Shown here piece after piece: positions 40,694 to 49,667 of a stretch of DNA of 61,285 nucleotides. This DNA comes from Egibacteraceae bacterium (GTDB taxonomy: Bacteria > Actinomycetota > Nitriliruptoria > Euzebyales > Egibacteraceae), in NCBI GenBank assembly GCA_040905805.1, contig JBBDQS010000008.1:1-61285 (forward strand), written 5' to 3'. Position 1 is the first letter of the stretch; each line of letters opens with the position of its first letter. Both the position numbers and the translations under genes were made by a program. A model generated the notes under the pieces. The model saw only the letters and a list, made by a program, of their open reading frames with translations. It made no database searches and was not told where the DNA came from.

Positions 40694-41728
40694 TCAGTCG
40701 ATCAGCCAGACCCGCCGCAGGGCCCACGTCGTCGCCGTGCCCCGCGCCGCGCGCGGAGGCCCGGGCTCCCGCGCGTCGACGAACCCCAGAGGGGTGTCGA
40801 GGCGGTAGTCGGTGTGGGTGCCGCGGTACCACATCTGGTCGACCGTGGCCGGCAGTGGACCGCCGAGCGCCACCCAGTCGGGTCGCACGAGCGCCCGGCC
40901 ACCGGCCGTGCCGGCGCCCGGCACGGTCACCGGCTCGCCGGCGACGTGCAGCCGGACCTGCCCGTCACCGGCGGGCTGCGTGCCGCCGTCGAGCAGGGAG
41001 GCCGGGCCGGTGAGCTGCGCGGCCCACAGGTCCGCGGGCTGCTCGTAGATCTCCCGGGGGCCACCGCTCTGCACGACGCGCCCGGTGCGCAGCAGGACCA
41101 CCCGGTCGGCCACGGCGAGGGCCTCGCCCGCGTCGTGGGTGGCGTACACCGCCGCGGCCCCGAGGGCGCGGCGGCGGTCGCTCATCTCCTCCTGCAGCGT
41201 GGCCCGCAGGGCGGTGTCGAGGTGCGCGGTCGGCTCGTCGAAGAGGTACACCGACGCCTCGCGGGCCAGGGCGCGCGCGAGGCCGACCCGCTGCTGCTGG
41301 CCCCCGGACAGCTCGGCGGGCCGACGCTCCGCGAGCTCCGCGATGCCCATGCGCTCGAGCATGAGGCGGGCCTGCCGGCGGGCGTCGCGCGCGCGCGCCC
41401 CGCGGCGCCGCAACGGGTAGGCCACGGTGTCCACCGCGGTCATGTGCGGCCAGAGCGCGTAGTGCTGGAACACCACGCCGACCTGGCGACGCTCCGGCGG
41501 CAGCGACCGGGCGGGGGTCGCGACCGCCTGGCCGGCCACGTCCACCTCCCCGCGCGTCGGCGACACGAACCCGGCGACGAGGTGCAGCAGCGTCGACTTG
41601 CCCGCACCCGAGGGGCCGAGCAGCGCGACGGCCTCGCCCGGCTCGACGAGGAGGTCCACCCCGTCCAGGGCGAGCACGCGGCCGTAGGCCACCGCCACGT
41701 CGCGGCATGCCACTGCGGGGCCGGTCAC
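40694..41728 (-). CDS. ABC transporter ATP-binding protein (ferric-iron type)
   Basis: The 344-residue ATPase has Walker A LLGPSGAGKST, Q-loop VFQHYALWPHMT, signature LSGGQQQRVGLARAL, Walker B VYLFDEPTAHLD and the switch His in VYATHDAGEA. A C-terminal TOBE-like region (VRPDWVALGG...) follows. It starts 4 bp after the permease and completes the importer encoded at 40.7-44.3 kb. Confidence 0.93.
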   Translation of the reverse strand: MTGPAVACRDVAVAYGRVLALDGVDLLVEPGEAVALLGPSGAGKSTLLHLVAGFVSPTRGEVDVAGQAVATPARSLPPERRQVGVVFQHYALWPHMTAVDTVAYPLRRRGARARDARRQARLMLERMGIAELAERRPAELSGGQQQRVGLARALAREASVYLFDEPTAHLDTALRATLQEEMSDRRRALGAAAVYATHDAGEALAVADRVVLLRTGRVVQSGGPREIYEQPADLWAAQLTGPASLLDGGTQPAGDGQVRLHVAGEPVTVPGAGTAGGRALVRPDWVALGGPLPATVDQMWYRGTHTDYRLDTPLGFVDAREPGPPRAARGTATTWALRRVWLID

Positions 41729-41732
41729 CGGA

Positions 41733-43352
41733 TCACTCGAATCCCGTCGGGCGTGCCCGTCCGCGCTGCAGGAGCATGGCGGGGCCGGCTACGGCCAGCA
41801 CCGCTGCAGTGAGCAGCACCGCCAGCGCGGAGGTGGCGAGCACGTCGCCCAGCTGGTTCAGGTTCAGGATCACGACCGCGAGCGTCTGCGCCCCGGGGCC
41901 GTAGAGCAAGGCCGACATGGTCAGCTCGTGGAGGGCGAAGACGAAGACCAGCAGCCCACCGGCCGCGATCGCGGGGCGCAGCAGGGGCAGCGTCACCGTC
42001 CGGGCCGCCGCCGCTCGTCGCGCGCCGCTGGCGTGGGCGGCGCGCATGAGGTCGGGGGGGATGCCGTCCAGACCCGCCGCCAGCGAGCGGTGCCCGATCG
42101 CCCAGAACTTCGCGAGGTAGGCGACGAGGATCAGCGCCAGCGTGTCGCGCAGCCGCGCCCCGTGGGCCAGCAGGACGGCGACGGCCAGCGCCGAGCCCGG
42201 CAGCGCGAAGGTGAGCACGGCGGCGGTGCCCAGCGGCCGGCTCCACCGCTGGCGGGCGACGACGGCGAGCAGGCCCCCGAGCGCCAGCGTGCCCACCGCG
42301 GCGCCGACCGCGAGCTGCAGGCTGTTGGCGGCGGCCTGCCGGGCGGGTCCGGCGAGCACCGCGGCGAAGTTCGCCAGGGTCCAGTTGCCGGGCGTCGGCG
42401 CGACCCCGACCGCCGGTGACAGGGCGATCAGCACCAGGGCGAGCAGCGGTAGCAACACCGCCACCGCGAGGTAGGCCCAGATCGCCAGCGCCGGCAGCCA
42501 CGGCCGGGGGCCCGCGATCGCGCCGCCGGCGGGGCTGCCGGTCCGCACTGCGCGGAACCGCAAGCCGACGGCCAGGTCCGTGAACCCGACGACCACGAAG
42601 GCGACGACCACCAGCAGGGAGGACAGGAGCAGCACGCGCCCGAACGCCACCGGGTCGGCCGACAGCACGAGGTCTTGGTAGATGCGGGTCGTCACCGTCG
42701 AGAACCCCGCTGGGCGACCGAGGACCGCCGGCACGCCGAAGGCGTTGGCGGCACCCACGAAGACCAGCGCCCCCGCGGCGACCAGGGCGGGGCGCAGCAG
42801 AGCCAGCGTCGTGGTGCGAAACGCCGTCCACGCGCTCGCCCCGCTGGCTCTGGCCGCGCGCTCCAGGTCCGGCTCGGCCCGCACGTTGAGCGCCGCGGCG
42901 ATGATCGCGTAAGCCAGCGGCATGACGTTGACCGTGACCACCGCCACTACCCCGGCGGCGCCGTAGATGCCCGGCACCGCGACGCCCGTCAGCTGTTCGG
43001 AGAGGCCGGCCGTGCCGTACGCCCGCCCCCAGCTGAGCGCCGATACGTACGGGGGCACGAGCAGCGGCAGGACCAACCCCAGGCGCAGCCAGCGTCGGCC
43101 CGGCGCCGCGCTGCGCTCGGTGACCCAGGCGGCGGCGGTCGCCGCCGTCAGGGCGAGCACCACCACCACGGCCGAGGTCCACAGGGTGTTGACCAGCGGC
43201 CGGGCGAGTGCGCCCCCGGTCAGCCCGGCCATGGCCTGGGGGCCGTCGGCCAGCGCAGCGGCGAACAGCTCCCCCAGCGGGAAGACGACCAGGGCGGCGA
43301 GGGCCCCGAGGGCGACCAGCCCCGCCAGGGGCTTGGTGAGCCGCTCAGCCAC
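41733..43352 (-). CDS. ABC transporter permease, double-length (ferric-iron type)
   Basis: The 539-residue membrane protein has about 12 helices and two permease modules, as in FbpB-type iron permeases. Each half has an EAA-loop (RAARASGASAWTAFRTTTLA and MRAAHASGARRAAAARTVTL) that contacts the ATPase. ATG 43352 overlaps the binding-protein stop by 8 bp. Confidence 0.92.
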   Translation of the reverse strand: MAERLTKPLAGLVALGALAALVVFPLGELFAAALADGPQAMAGLTGGALARPLVNTLWTSAVVVVLALTAATAAAWVTERSAAPGRRWLRLGLVLPLLVPPYVSALSWGRAYGTAGLSEQLTGVAVPGIYGAAGVVAVVTVNVMPLAYAIIAAALNVRAEPDLERAARASGASAWTAFRTTTLALLRPALVAAGALVFVGAANAFGVPAVLGRPAGFSTVTTRIYQDLVLSADPVAFGRVLLLSSLLVVVAFVVVGFTDLAVGLRFRAVRTGSPAGGAIAGPRPWLPALAIWAYLAVAVLLPLLALVLIALSPAVGVAPTPGNWTLANFAAVLAGPARQAAANSLQLAVGAAVGTLALGGLLAVVARQRWSRPLGTAAVLTFALPGSALAVAVLLAHGARLRDTLALILVAYLAKFWAIGHRSLAAGLDGIPPDLMRAAHASGARRAAAARTVTLPLLRPAIAAGGLLVFVFALHELTMSALLYGPGAQTLAVVILNLNQLGDVLATSALAVLLTAAVLAVAGPAMLLQRGRARPTGFE

Positions 43353-44337
43353 CGAACGCCGAGCGCCACTCCTCCAGCAGGGCCTCGCGCTGCGCGAAGG
43401 TCTCGTCGTAGTCCGGGGCGATGGCCGGCTCGGTCTGGTGCTCCCACTCGACGTCGTCGCGGACCGGCTGCCAGCCGGTCCCGGCGATCGCCGCCTGCCC
43501 GTCCTGGCTGAGCACGAAGTCCACGAACGCCTCGCCGGTGTCGCGGGCCGCCGCCTCGCCGAGCACCGCGATCGGGCTCATGACCTGGATCGCCCCGGGC
43601 TCGGGCCACACGAGCTCCACGGGCGAGCCGTCCTCGATGGCGTCGCGCACCAGCTTGTCCAGCAGCATGCCGGCGGCGTACCGACCGTCGGCCACACCCG
43701 CCAGCACCTCGCCCGGCGCCTGCAGCTGCGTCGTGCCGTTGTCGGCCAGGGCCCGGAAGAACTCGGTGCCGAGCTGCTCCGCCTGCGCGAAGTAGCCCAG
43801 GGCGACCTGGCCGGAGCCCGCGAAGCCCGGGTCGAACACGGCGACCTGGTCGGCCAGCTCCGGGTCGGCCAGGTCCTGCCAGCTCGTCGGAGCCGGGGCG
43901 TGGTCCTCGCGGTGCGCGATGACGATGTTGAGCACCCGCGTGCCCCAGTAGGTGTCGGCGCGCATCGCCTCGGGCAGCGCGTCGGCCTCCGCCGGCTCGA
44001 AGGGGTGCAGCAGGCCCTGCGCCTCGTACGCCAGCATCGATGGCGGGTCGGTCATCCAGAACACGTCCGCCCGGATCTGCCCCTCCCGCTGCTCGGCGGC
44101 GACGCGGGCGTTGAACTCCGCTGTCGGGGCGCGGAACACCTCGACGTCGACGTCGGACACCGCCGACCAGGCGTCCACCACGGCGGCGACGGTGTCCTCG
44201 GTGACCGTGGTGTACAGCCGCAGCGCCTCGGTCGCGCCGTCGTCAGGCCCGTCGCCGGGCGTGCCCGCGTCCGTGCCGCAGGCGGCCAGCGCGAGCGCGA
44301 GCGCGACCAGCAATCCCGTCACCATCCGTGTCCGCAT
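43345..44337 (-). CDS. ABC transporter substrate-binding lipoprotein (ferric-iron type)
   Basis: The 330-residue lipoprotein has a lipobox LAAC with Cys20. The bilobed-receptor pattern runs LRLYTTVTEDTVAAVVDAWS, ADVFWMTDPPSMLAYEAQGL, FDPGFAGSGQVALGYFAQAE and a C-terminal YDETFAQREALLEEWRSAFG, as in class 6 iron or phosphonate receptors. With the double permease and ATPase it forms a three-gene importer. Iron is likely but not proven. Confidence 0.9.
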   Translation of the reverse strand: MRTRMVTGLLVALALALAACGTDAGTPGDGPDDGATEALRLYTTVTEDTVAAVVDAWSAVSDVDVEVFRAPTAEFNARVAAEQREGQIRADVFWMTDPPSMLAYEAQGLLHPFEPAEADALPEAMRADTYWGTRVLNIVIAHREDHAPAPTSWQDLADPELADQVAVFDPGFAGSGQVALGYFAQAEQLGTEFFRALADNGTTQLQAPGEVLAGVADGRYAAGMLLDKLVRDAIEDGSPVELVWPEPGAIQVMSPIAVLGEAAARDTGEAFVDFVLSQDGQAAIAGTGWQPVRDDVEWEHQTEPAIAPDYDETFAQREALLEEWRSAFGG

Positions 44338-44346
44338 CAGTGCTCC

Positions 44347-45156
44347 TCAGCTGAGCGCCGCACCCGGTCCGGAATGGGTGACGCGCTCGTTGGTGATCGT
44401 CAGCTGCCGTGCGGTGAAGCGTCGCAGGTCCCTGAGCTGGCGTGGCGACAGCCGGTCGCAGACCCAGTCCCAGTGCAGCGCCACCCAGTCGCCGGGGGTT
44501 AGGTCGCCGACGAGGCCGAGCCCGTCGAGCGCCTGGGTGGCCGTCTCGGTCGTCGGGGCCCCGAGCCCCAGGCGCAGGCCGTCCCACGTCAGCGGACGCG
44601 ACGACACCACGACGTGCTGGCCGTGCACCTCCACCACCCGGCCCCAGCGGATGCGGCACCGGTCGAGGATGCGCAGCGGCTCACCGCGCTCGGTCTGGCC
44701 GAGCAGGCCCACCCACGGGTACACGCCGAAGACGTGGAAGCTGTGGTGGCACACCGAGCCTTCTGGGACGCCCTGGGCCAGGAACCCCCACTGCTTGCCG
44801 GCCTTCCCGCGGAACCGGTCCTCGATCGTGCGCCCGAAGTCGGCGGTGGACACGTGATCGAGCAGGCTGTTGCCGATCCAGTAGGCCTCCACGACGCGGT
44901 AGTCGAACGGATCGGCGATGCCCGCGGCGCCGGCCAGCAGGGTCAGGTACGGCCACGGGCCGGTGAACGACCGGGCCAGCTCCGCGAGCCCGCCGTCGGT
45001 GACCCCCGCCGCTCGGTACTCGAGCATGGCGCGGTGGTCTGGAGGCCCGCAGAACCCCCGCTCGTTCGGCGGGTAGGCGTAGCGGGCGAACAGCTGCAGG
45101 CCGTCGTGCTGCCGGTATCCGCCAGCCGCGGTCGGGGGGCTGGTCGCCTGGCTCAT
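44347..45156 (-). CDS. Conserved protein of unknown function (DUF6390-like)
   Basis: The 269-residue protein reads like the DUF6390 family (GLQLFARYAYPPNERGFCGP, FDYRVVEAYWIGNSLLDHVS, HHSFHVFGVYPWVGLLGQTE, WVALHWDWVCDRLSPRQLRD). The many conserved His, Trp and Tyr residues suggest an enzyme or haem/metal binder. AGGAGG precedes ATG 45156. It ends 9 bp before the iron-type binding protein and is probably co-transcribed with it. The family name is from memory. Confidence 0.7.
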   Translation of the reverse strand: MSQATSPPTAAGGYRQHDGLQLFARYAYPPNERGFCGPPDHRAMLEYRAAGVTDGGLAELARSFTGPWPYLTLLAGAAGIADPFDYRVVEAYWIGNSLLDHVSTADFGRTIEDRFRGKAGKQWGFLAQGVPEGSVCHHSFHVFGVYPWVGLLGQTERGEPLRILDRCRIRWGRVVEVHGQHVVVSSRPLTWDGLRLGLGAPTTETATQALDGLGLVGDLTPGDWVALHWDWVCDRLSPRQLRDLRRFTARQLTITNERVTHSGPGAALS

Positions 45157-45227
45157 TCCGGTCCTCCTCGGGAGGCTGGGTCGCGGGGTTTCCCCTCCAG
45201 TCTCGCGTGCATCCGGGGCCGGTGCCG

Positions 45228-46142
45228 TCAGTGGTCCGCCACGGGGTCATCGACGGGCGGGCCCTCGTCGTCGAGGTCGATGAAGTTGGTGACCTCCTCC
45301 TCGGGGGGCGGGGTGATCGCGGTCTCGACGCCGAAGTCGAAGAGCTCGACGGTGATCGTCGCCCTGCTGGGCGCCTGGAGGCGCGAGGGCTGCTCGACGG
45401 GCGCCGCATCGTCGGCGGGCTCAGGCGCGAGCGCATCGACGGTGTGGCGCATCTGACGCAGGAGCCCGTCGTCACCGATCCAGACGGTGATCACCAGCTC
45501 CTCGGCGTCGAGCTCCAGCAGGCGCTCCCGGGTCGACGCCTGCCGCTCCTGCGGGACCTGCGCGACCAGCCGTTCGAGGTCGAGCACGCCGGCGTAGCGG
45601 GTCGCCTCCCCGCCGCGGATCTCCTCGCGCCGGACCATGGAGACGGCGTCGATCGCCGGACCGAGGATCGCCAGCCGCTCGGCGGGGTTGCGCCCGCGCG
45701 GCTGGCCGATGCCGAAGAGGCCGACGTCCACGGCACCGCTCGGTCCACCGTCGTACTGGGAACGGACCCAGGCGGTCGGGGACTCCAGGTCCGAGCGCGT
45801 GTAGTAGACGTCGCCGTCCATGATCGTGGTGGCGGTGATCTCTTCGTCGGCCGTGAACCCCGTCGTGGGGTCGCCCATGTCGAAGCGCGCGCGGTCACCG
45901 GCGAAGTCGATCACGCCCTCGCTGGCGGTGATGAACGACGTGCCCCCCTCGCGCAGCACCAGGGTGGTCTCCACCCGGGCGCTGCCGGCGAGCCGGGTCC
46001 GCTCGGCGGCCTGCGTGATCACCCCCGGGTCGGCCGGCGTCGCCGGCTGGGCGTCGACCGCCCCGGGCCGCTGCGGCTCGTCGGTCCCGCAGCCCACGCC
46101 CCAAAGGGCCACCAGGACGAGCACGATCACCGAACGCCGCAT
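45228..46142 (-). CDS. LppX/LprG-like lipoprotein
   Basis: The 304-residue product has a lipobox (VALWGVGC) followed by a ~230-residue domain. The pattern is like the LppX_LprAFG family that carries lipids across the actinobacterial envelope (RLAGSARVETTLVLREGGTS, VDVGLFGIGQ, ERLLELDAEELVITVWIGDD). An acidic tail rich in Pro and Glu ends it. ATG 46142 was preferred over longer frames because the lipobox then lies at the right distance. It is divergent from the gene at 46290. Confidence 0.78.
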   Translation of the reverse strand: MRRSVIVLVLVALWGVGCGTDEPQRPGAVDAQPATPADPGVITQAAERTRLAGSARVETTLVLREGGTSFITASEGVIDFAGDRARFDMGDPTTGFTADEEITATTIMDGDVYYTRSDLESPTAWVRSQYDGGPSGAVDVGLFGIGQPRGRNPAERLAILGPAIDAVSMVRREEIRGGEATRYAGVLDLERLVAQVPQERQASTRERLLELDAEELVITVWIGDDGLLRQMRHTVDALAPEPADDAAPVEQPSRLQAPSRATITVELFDFGVETAITPPPEEEVTNFIDLDDEGPPVDDPVADH

Positions 46143-46289
46143 GAGACCTATCCTTGGGGAGATGCCTCCAGCGTACCAACGGGACCCTCCTGCGGATCCT
46201 CCTGCACTGGGGGATCGACCAATCCGCTGAGCCGCCCGGGGGCGAACCCACACCGTCCGTCACCCTGTCGCGTTGGAGGGAGCTGCCAC

Positions 46290-46727
46290 ATGGCCATCGA
46301 CCACCAGAGCGTCGGCGAGGACGGTGCGACGACCGACCCGGTCGGCCTGGCCAGGTACCTGGCGGCCAGCGACCAGTTCCACCGCGACACCTTCCTCGGC
46401 CGCGTCCTGCATCCGGGGACCCTGTCGTTTCGGGAGCGCGTCCCCGAGCACAGCATCCACATCCTGATCACCGGCAGCCAGGTCGCGATGCACGTCGACC
46501 GCTACGCGCCCCTGACGCTCACCCAGGGCGGCAGCCGGTACTCGTTCTGGCGGGCGGGAGCCCACAACCTCGCGCACCTGGCGGAGGACTTCCTGCGCCT
46601 GCTGACCGGCCGGCGCGGCGAGCACCGCTGCGTGCTGCGCTGCCAACGGGTGGACACCGGCGACGGCCGGCTCGACGCGATGCTCGTCGGGTCGGCGGCC
46701 ACGCCCTGCGACATCCGTGCCGCCTGA
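46290..46727 (+). CDS. Hypothetical protein, partner of the acyltransferase-like gene
   Basis: The 145-residue soluble protein has no domain I recognise. Notable are a central hydrophobic strand (IHILITGSQVAMHVDRY) and a helix with HNLAHLAEDFLRLLTG. GGAGGGAG precedes ATG 46290. The next gene starts within its last codons, so the two are co-translated and probably work together. Confidence 0.7.
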   Translation: MAIDHQSVGEDGATTDPVGLARYLAASDQFHRDTFLGRVLHPGTLSFRERVPEHSIHILITGSQVAMHVDRYAPLTLTQGGSRYSFWRAGAHNLAHLAEDFLRLLTGRRGEHRCVLRCQRVDTGDGRLDAMLVGSAATPCDIRAA

Positions 46728-48075
46728 CCCCGCGATGGTGACGGTCTCGCCGGCCGCGTCCGGCGAGACCTGGCGTGTGCCGTTCAACGTCGTGGACGAG
46801 GTGGTCCACCTGCTCGACGCCGAGGCGGCTCCCTGGAGCGTCCAGCTCGAAGCCCGCGTCACGCGCAGCCTGGACGCGTCCCGCCTTCGCGCCGCCATGG
46901 ACGTCGCGTTGCGCCGCCACCCGATGGCCCGCGCCCGCAAGGCCGCGTCGCGCCTGCGGCATCACCGGGACACCTGGGAGATCCCACCGGTGCCCGACCT
47001 GGATCCCCTGCGGGTCGTCGACTGCCCCGACGACGCGTCGCTGGACGCGGTCCGGGCGCGCCTGCAGAGCATGGCCGTCCCGCTGGTCGAGTCCCCACCA
47101 CTGCGCGCGGTGCTCGCCCGGCACCCTGCCGGCGACGTGCTGATGCTCAACGTCAACCACGCGGCCTCGGACGGGTTCGGCGCGGTGCGCTTCCTGCGGT
47201 CGGTCGCCCGCGCCTATACCGGAACGGCCGATCCCCTGCCCGACCTCGACCTCCTCGACCACCGCGACCTCGTCGCACGGCTGCGGGCACCCGACGCCTC
47301 CACCCGCGCCCGGCGCGTGCTCGCCGTGGCGGAGAAGCTGCGCGACCTGGTCTCGCCGCCCGCGCGAGTGGCCCCCGTGCAGGCCCGCGACGCGGCCGGC
47401 TACGGCTTCCACCACCTCCGCCTCGGGCTCGGCGAGACCCGACGGCTCGTCGGCCTCGACCACCCGGGCAGCGTGAACGACGTCCTCCTGGCCGCGCTGC
47501 ACCTGACGATCGCCGACTGGAACCGCCGCCATGGCGCACGCCCGCGACGGGTGACCGTGATGGTGCCCTCGAACCTGCGCCTGCCCGCCTGGCGGGAGGA
47601 GTCGGTGGGCAACTTCTCGCTGCCCGCCCGGATCTCGTCGAGCTCGCGCGATCGACGCACCCCCGCCGATGCGCTGGCCGCCGTCACCAGGCAGACCGCC
47701 CGCAAGAAGCGCAGCGGCATGGGCACCGGGCTGATCGAGCTGCTGGCCGGGTCACATCTCCTGCCCCTCTGGGGCAAGCACACCCTGGTCGCACTCCTCC
47801 CGCTGGCGGGCGACCGGCTCGTCGACACCGCCATCCTGTCCAACCTCGGCCGTCTCGACGACCCACCGTGGTTCGGCGACGACGCGGGGGAGACGGTCGA
47901 GGTCTGGTTCTCCGCGCCGGCGCGGATGCCGCTGGGGTTGTCCATCGGTGCGGTGAGCGTCGCGGGCTGCCTGCACCTGGTCTTCCGCTATCGCCACCGC
48001 GCCCTCGACCGCGACGCCGCTGCCGGGTTCGCCGCTGGCTACCGCGAGCACCTGCAGACGGTGGCCGCGTCGTAG
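46717..48075 (+). CDS. Condensation-domain/acyltransferase-like protein
   Basis: The 452-residue protein follows the condensation/wax-ester-synthase/PapA fold. The catalytic HHxxxDG motif appears as NHAASDGFG near residue 148. Other landmarks are VNDVLLAALHLTIADWNRRH, RVTVMVPSNLRLPAW (the DFGWG-side region) and ILSNLGRLDDPPWFG. The first His of HHxxxDG is Asn, as in some WS/DGAT members; the catalytic His is kept. It should transfer an acyl group to an alcohol or amine; substrates are unknown. GTG 46717 overlaps the previous gene; ATG 46735 is an alternative. Confidence 0.8.
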   Translation: MPPDPAMVTVSPAASGETWRVPFNVVDEVVHLLDAEAAPWSVQLEARVTRSLDASRLRAAMDVALRRHPMARARKAASRLRHHRDTWEIPPVPDLDPLRVVDCPDDASLDAVRARLQSMAVPLVESPPLRAVLARHPAGDVLMLNVNHAASDGFGAVRFLRSVARAYTGTADPLPDLDLLDHRDLVARLRAPDASTRARRVLAVAEKLRDLVSPPARVAPVQARDAAGYGFHHLRLGLGETRRLVGLDHPGSVNDVLLAALHLTIADWNRRHGARPRRVTVMVPSNLRLPAWREESVGNFSLPARISSSSRDRRTPADALAAVTRQTARKKRSGMGTGLIELLAGSHLLPLWGKHTLVALLPLAGDRLVDTAILSNLGRLDDPPWFGDDAGETVEVWFSAPARMPLGLSIGAVSVAGCLHLVFRYRHRALDRDAAAGFAAGYREHLQTVAAS

Positions 48076-48157
48076 CACCGCAGTCGTTCGGTAGGCTGCC
48101 CGCCAAAGCGTGCCGGACGGGACGGTGCTGACCAGCACGGAGAGGAGTGGGACGTCC

Positions 48158-48469
48158 ATGGAGGACGCAGACGCGCGGGTGTGCTCGTTGTGCGGGAAGG
48201 CGCAGGAGCAGGTCCGCAAGCTCATCGCGGGACCCGGCGTGCACATGTGCGACGAGTGCGTCGCGTTCGGCACCGAGTTCCTCGCCGAGGGGGCGGAGGA
48301 ACACGGCAGCGAGCCGGGCGAGCCGGCGGCGTGCTCCTTCTGCGGGACGGCGACGCCCGCCGGGGCGGCGGTCGCGAGCCCCGATGGCGTGCTCGTCTGC
48401 AAGCAGTGCGTCGACCTCGGCCAGAAGATCATCGACGAGGCGTTCGCCGAGCCGCCGAGCGGACCTTAG
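48158..48469 (+). CDS. Double ClpX-type C4 zinc-finger protein
   Basis: The 103-residue protein contains two ClpX zinc-binding domains: [20 protein letters not shown] with MCDECV (about residues 8-36), and [20 protein letters not shown] with VCKQCV (about 62-88). There is no AAA+ domain. In ClpX this domain dimerises and docks adaptors and substrates such as SspB, so a free copy could modulate ClpX or other partners. GAGGAGTGG precedes ATG 48158. The stop is 49 bp before a toxin-antitoxin pair. Confidence 0.85.
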   Translation: MEDADARVCSLCGKAQEQVRKLIAGPGVHMCDECVAFGTEFLAEGAEEHGSEPGEPAACSFCGTATPAGAAVASPDGVLVCKQCVDLGQKIIDEAFAEPPSGP

Positions 48470-48493
48470 CCGGGGCGGCCCCGCGAACCGCTC

Positions 48494-48512
48494 GTAGCAC
48501 CTGTGCTACACT
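48494..48512 (+). promoter_or_regulatory. Operator and -10 box of a Phd/PIN toxin-antitoxin pair
   Basis: GTAGCAC-CT-GTGCTAC (48494-48509) is a palindrome with 7-bp arms. It overlaps TACACT (48507-48512), a good -10 box only six bases before ATG 48519, so the mRNA may be leaderless. Phd/YefM antitoxins usually repress their own promoters through such sites. Confidence 0.6.
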
Positions 48513-48518
48513 CCGTCT

Positions 48519-48770
48519 ATGACGAGAACGATCACCCAGCGCGAGCTGCGCAACAACAGTGGCCAGATCATGCGCGCCCTCGACCGCGGCGAGGAGTTCA
48601 TCGTCACCCGCAACGGCATCCCCGTGGGTGAGCTCCGACCGGTGCGACGCCGCTTCGTCGATCAGGCGGTGATCCACAAGGCCTTCGGGAGTGCCGCCCC
48701 GATCGATCCGGAGCAGTTCCGCACCGACGTGGACGCCGTCGTGAACCAGGACGTCGAGCCGCGCGCTTGA
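48519..48770 (+). CDS. Phd/YefM-type antitoxin
   Basis: The 83-residue protein has the Phd/YefM N-terminal DNA-binding fold: ITQRELRNNSGQIMRALDRG, then EEFIVTRNGIPVGELRPV. A C-terminal toxin-binding region (AFGSAAPIDPEQFRTDVDAV) follows. The stop overlaps the toxin start, the usual coupling for type II pairs. Confidence 0.9.
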   Translation: MTRTITQRELRNNSGQIMRALDRGEEFIVTRNGIPVGELRPVRRRFVDQAVIHKAFGSAAPIDPEQFRTDVDAVVNQDVEPRA

Positions 48771-49195
48771 ACACCCCCGAGGCTCCGTCACGAACGGTCG
48801 AGCGCGGGCTGCTGGACACCTCCGTCGTGATCGACCTCGACCAGATAGATCCGCAACAGTTGCCCCGGGAAGCGGGTATCGCCGCCCTGACACTGGCAGA
48901 GCTAGCAGCCGGCCCGCATGCCACCGACGACACGGCTGAACGCGCCCGCCGCCAGGAGCGGCTCCAGCGGGCTGAAGCCACCTTCGACCCGCTACCGTTC
49001 GATGACGAGGCAGCGCGCGCCTACGGGCGGATCTACGCCGCCACACGAGCGAGCAAGCGCAAGCCACGCGGCCCCCGGGCAGTCGACCTCTTGATCGCCG
49101 CGGTGGCGCTCGCCAACGATCTCCCGTTGTTCACTCGCAACCCCGCCGACTTCGCACACCTTGAAGAAGCCGGCCTGCAAGTGCGTCCCATATGA
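48767..49195 (+). CDS. PIN-domain (VapC-type) toxin
   Basis: The 142-residue PIN ribonuclease shows its acidic site in GLLDTSVVIDLD (first Asp), ALTLAELAAG (Glu), AVDLLIAAVALANDLPLFTR (third Asp), and TRNPADFAHL. The TTG start at 48767 overlaps the antitoxin stop by 4 bp. VapC toxins cleave tRNA or rRNA; the target here is unknown. Confidence 0.9.
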   Translation: MNTPEAPSRTVERGLLDTSVVIDLDQIDPQQLPREAGIAALTLAELAAGPHATDDTAERARRQERLQRAEATFDPLPFDDEAARAYGRIYAATRASKRKPRGPRAVDLLIAAVALANDLPLFTRNPADFAHLEEAGLQVRPI

Positions 49196-49667
49196 ATGCT
49201 GCGCTCAGCAACCGCACCGGTCCAGCTGGGTCCGACCACCTTCCTGAGATCGCCCGGACTCCAACCCTTGCCGGGTTGGGTTGAACATCCGAGTGCGCTC
49301 AGCATGCGCAAGCTCGGGCAGCGACTCGGGGTCGAGGCGATGTCGCTGTACAACCATGTGGCCAACAAGGACGACCTCCTGGACGGGATGATCGATGTCG
49401 TGTTCAGCGAGATCGACCTGCCCGCCAGCGATGCCGGCTGGCGCACGGCCATGCGCCAGCGGGCGGCCCCGGTGCGCGAGGCACTCGCGCGACACCCCTG
49501 GGCGACCGGGCTGATGGAGCTACGGACAACGCCCGGGCCGACGAGCCTGCGCCACCACGAGGCGGTGCTGGACAGCCTGCGCGAAGCGGGCTTCTCGATC
49601 GAGGACGCCACCCACGCCTACTGGCTCCTGGACAGCTACATCTACGGGTTCGCGATCCAGGAGGCGC
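49192..49667 (+). pseudogene. TetR-family regulator remnant
   Basis: Two frames together give a TetR regulator. ATG 49192 gives [10 protein letters not shown]...[15 protein letters not shown] and a stop. Then, in another frame from ~49285, [20 protein letters not shown] (HTH helix) and [13 protein letters not shown], on to the ligand domain ending at [11 protein letters not shown] frameshift lies near 49270-49290 and the 3' end is cut off at ~49667, where it meets a PIN remnant of the opposite strand. It cannot encode a functional TetR protein. Confidence 0.8.
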
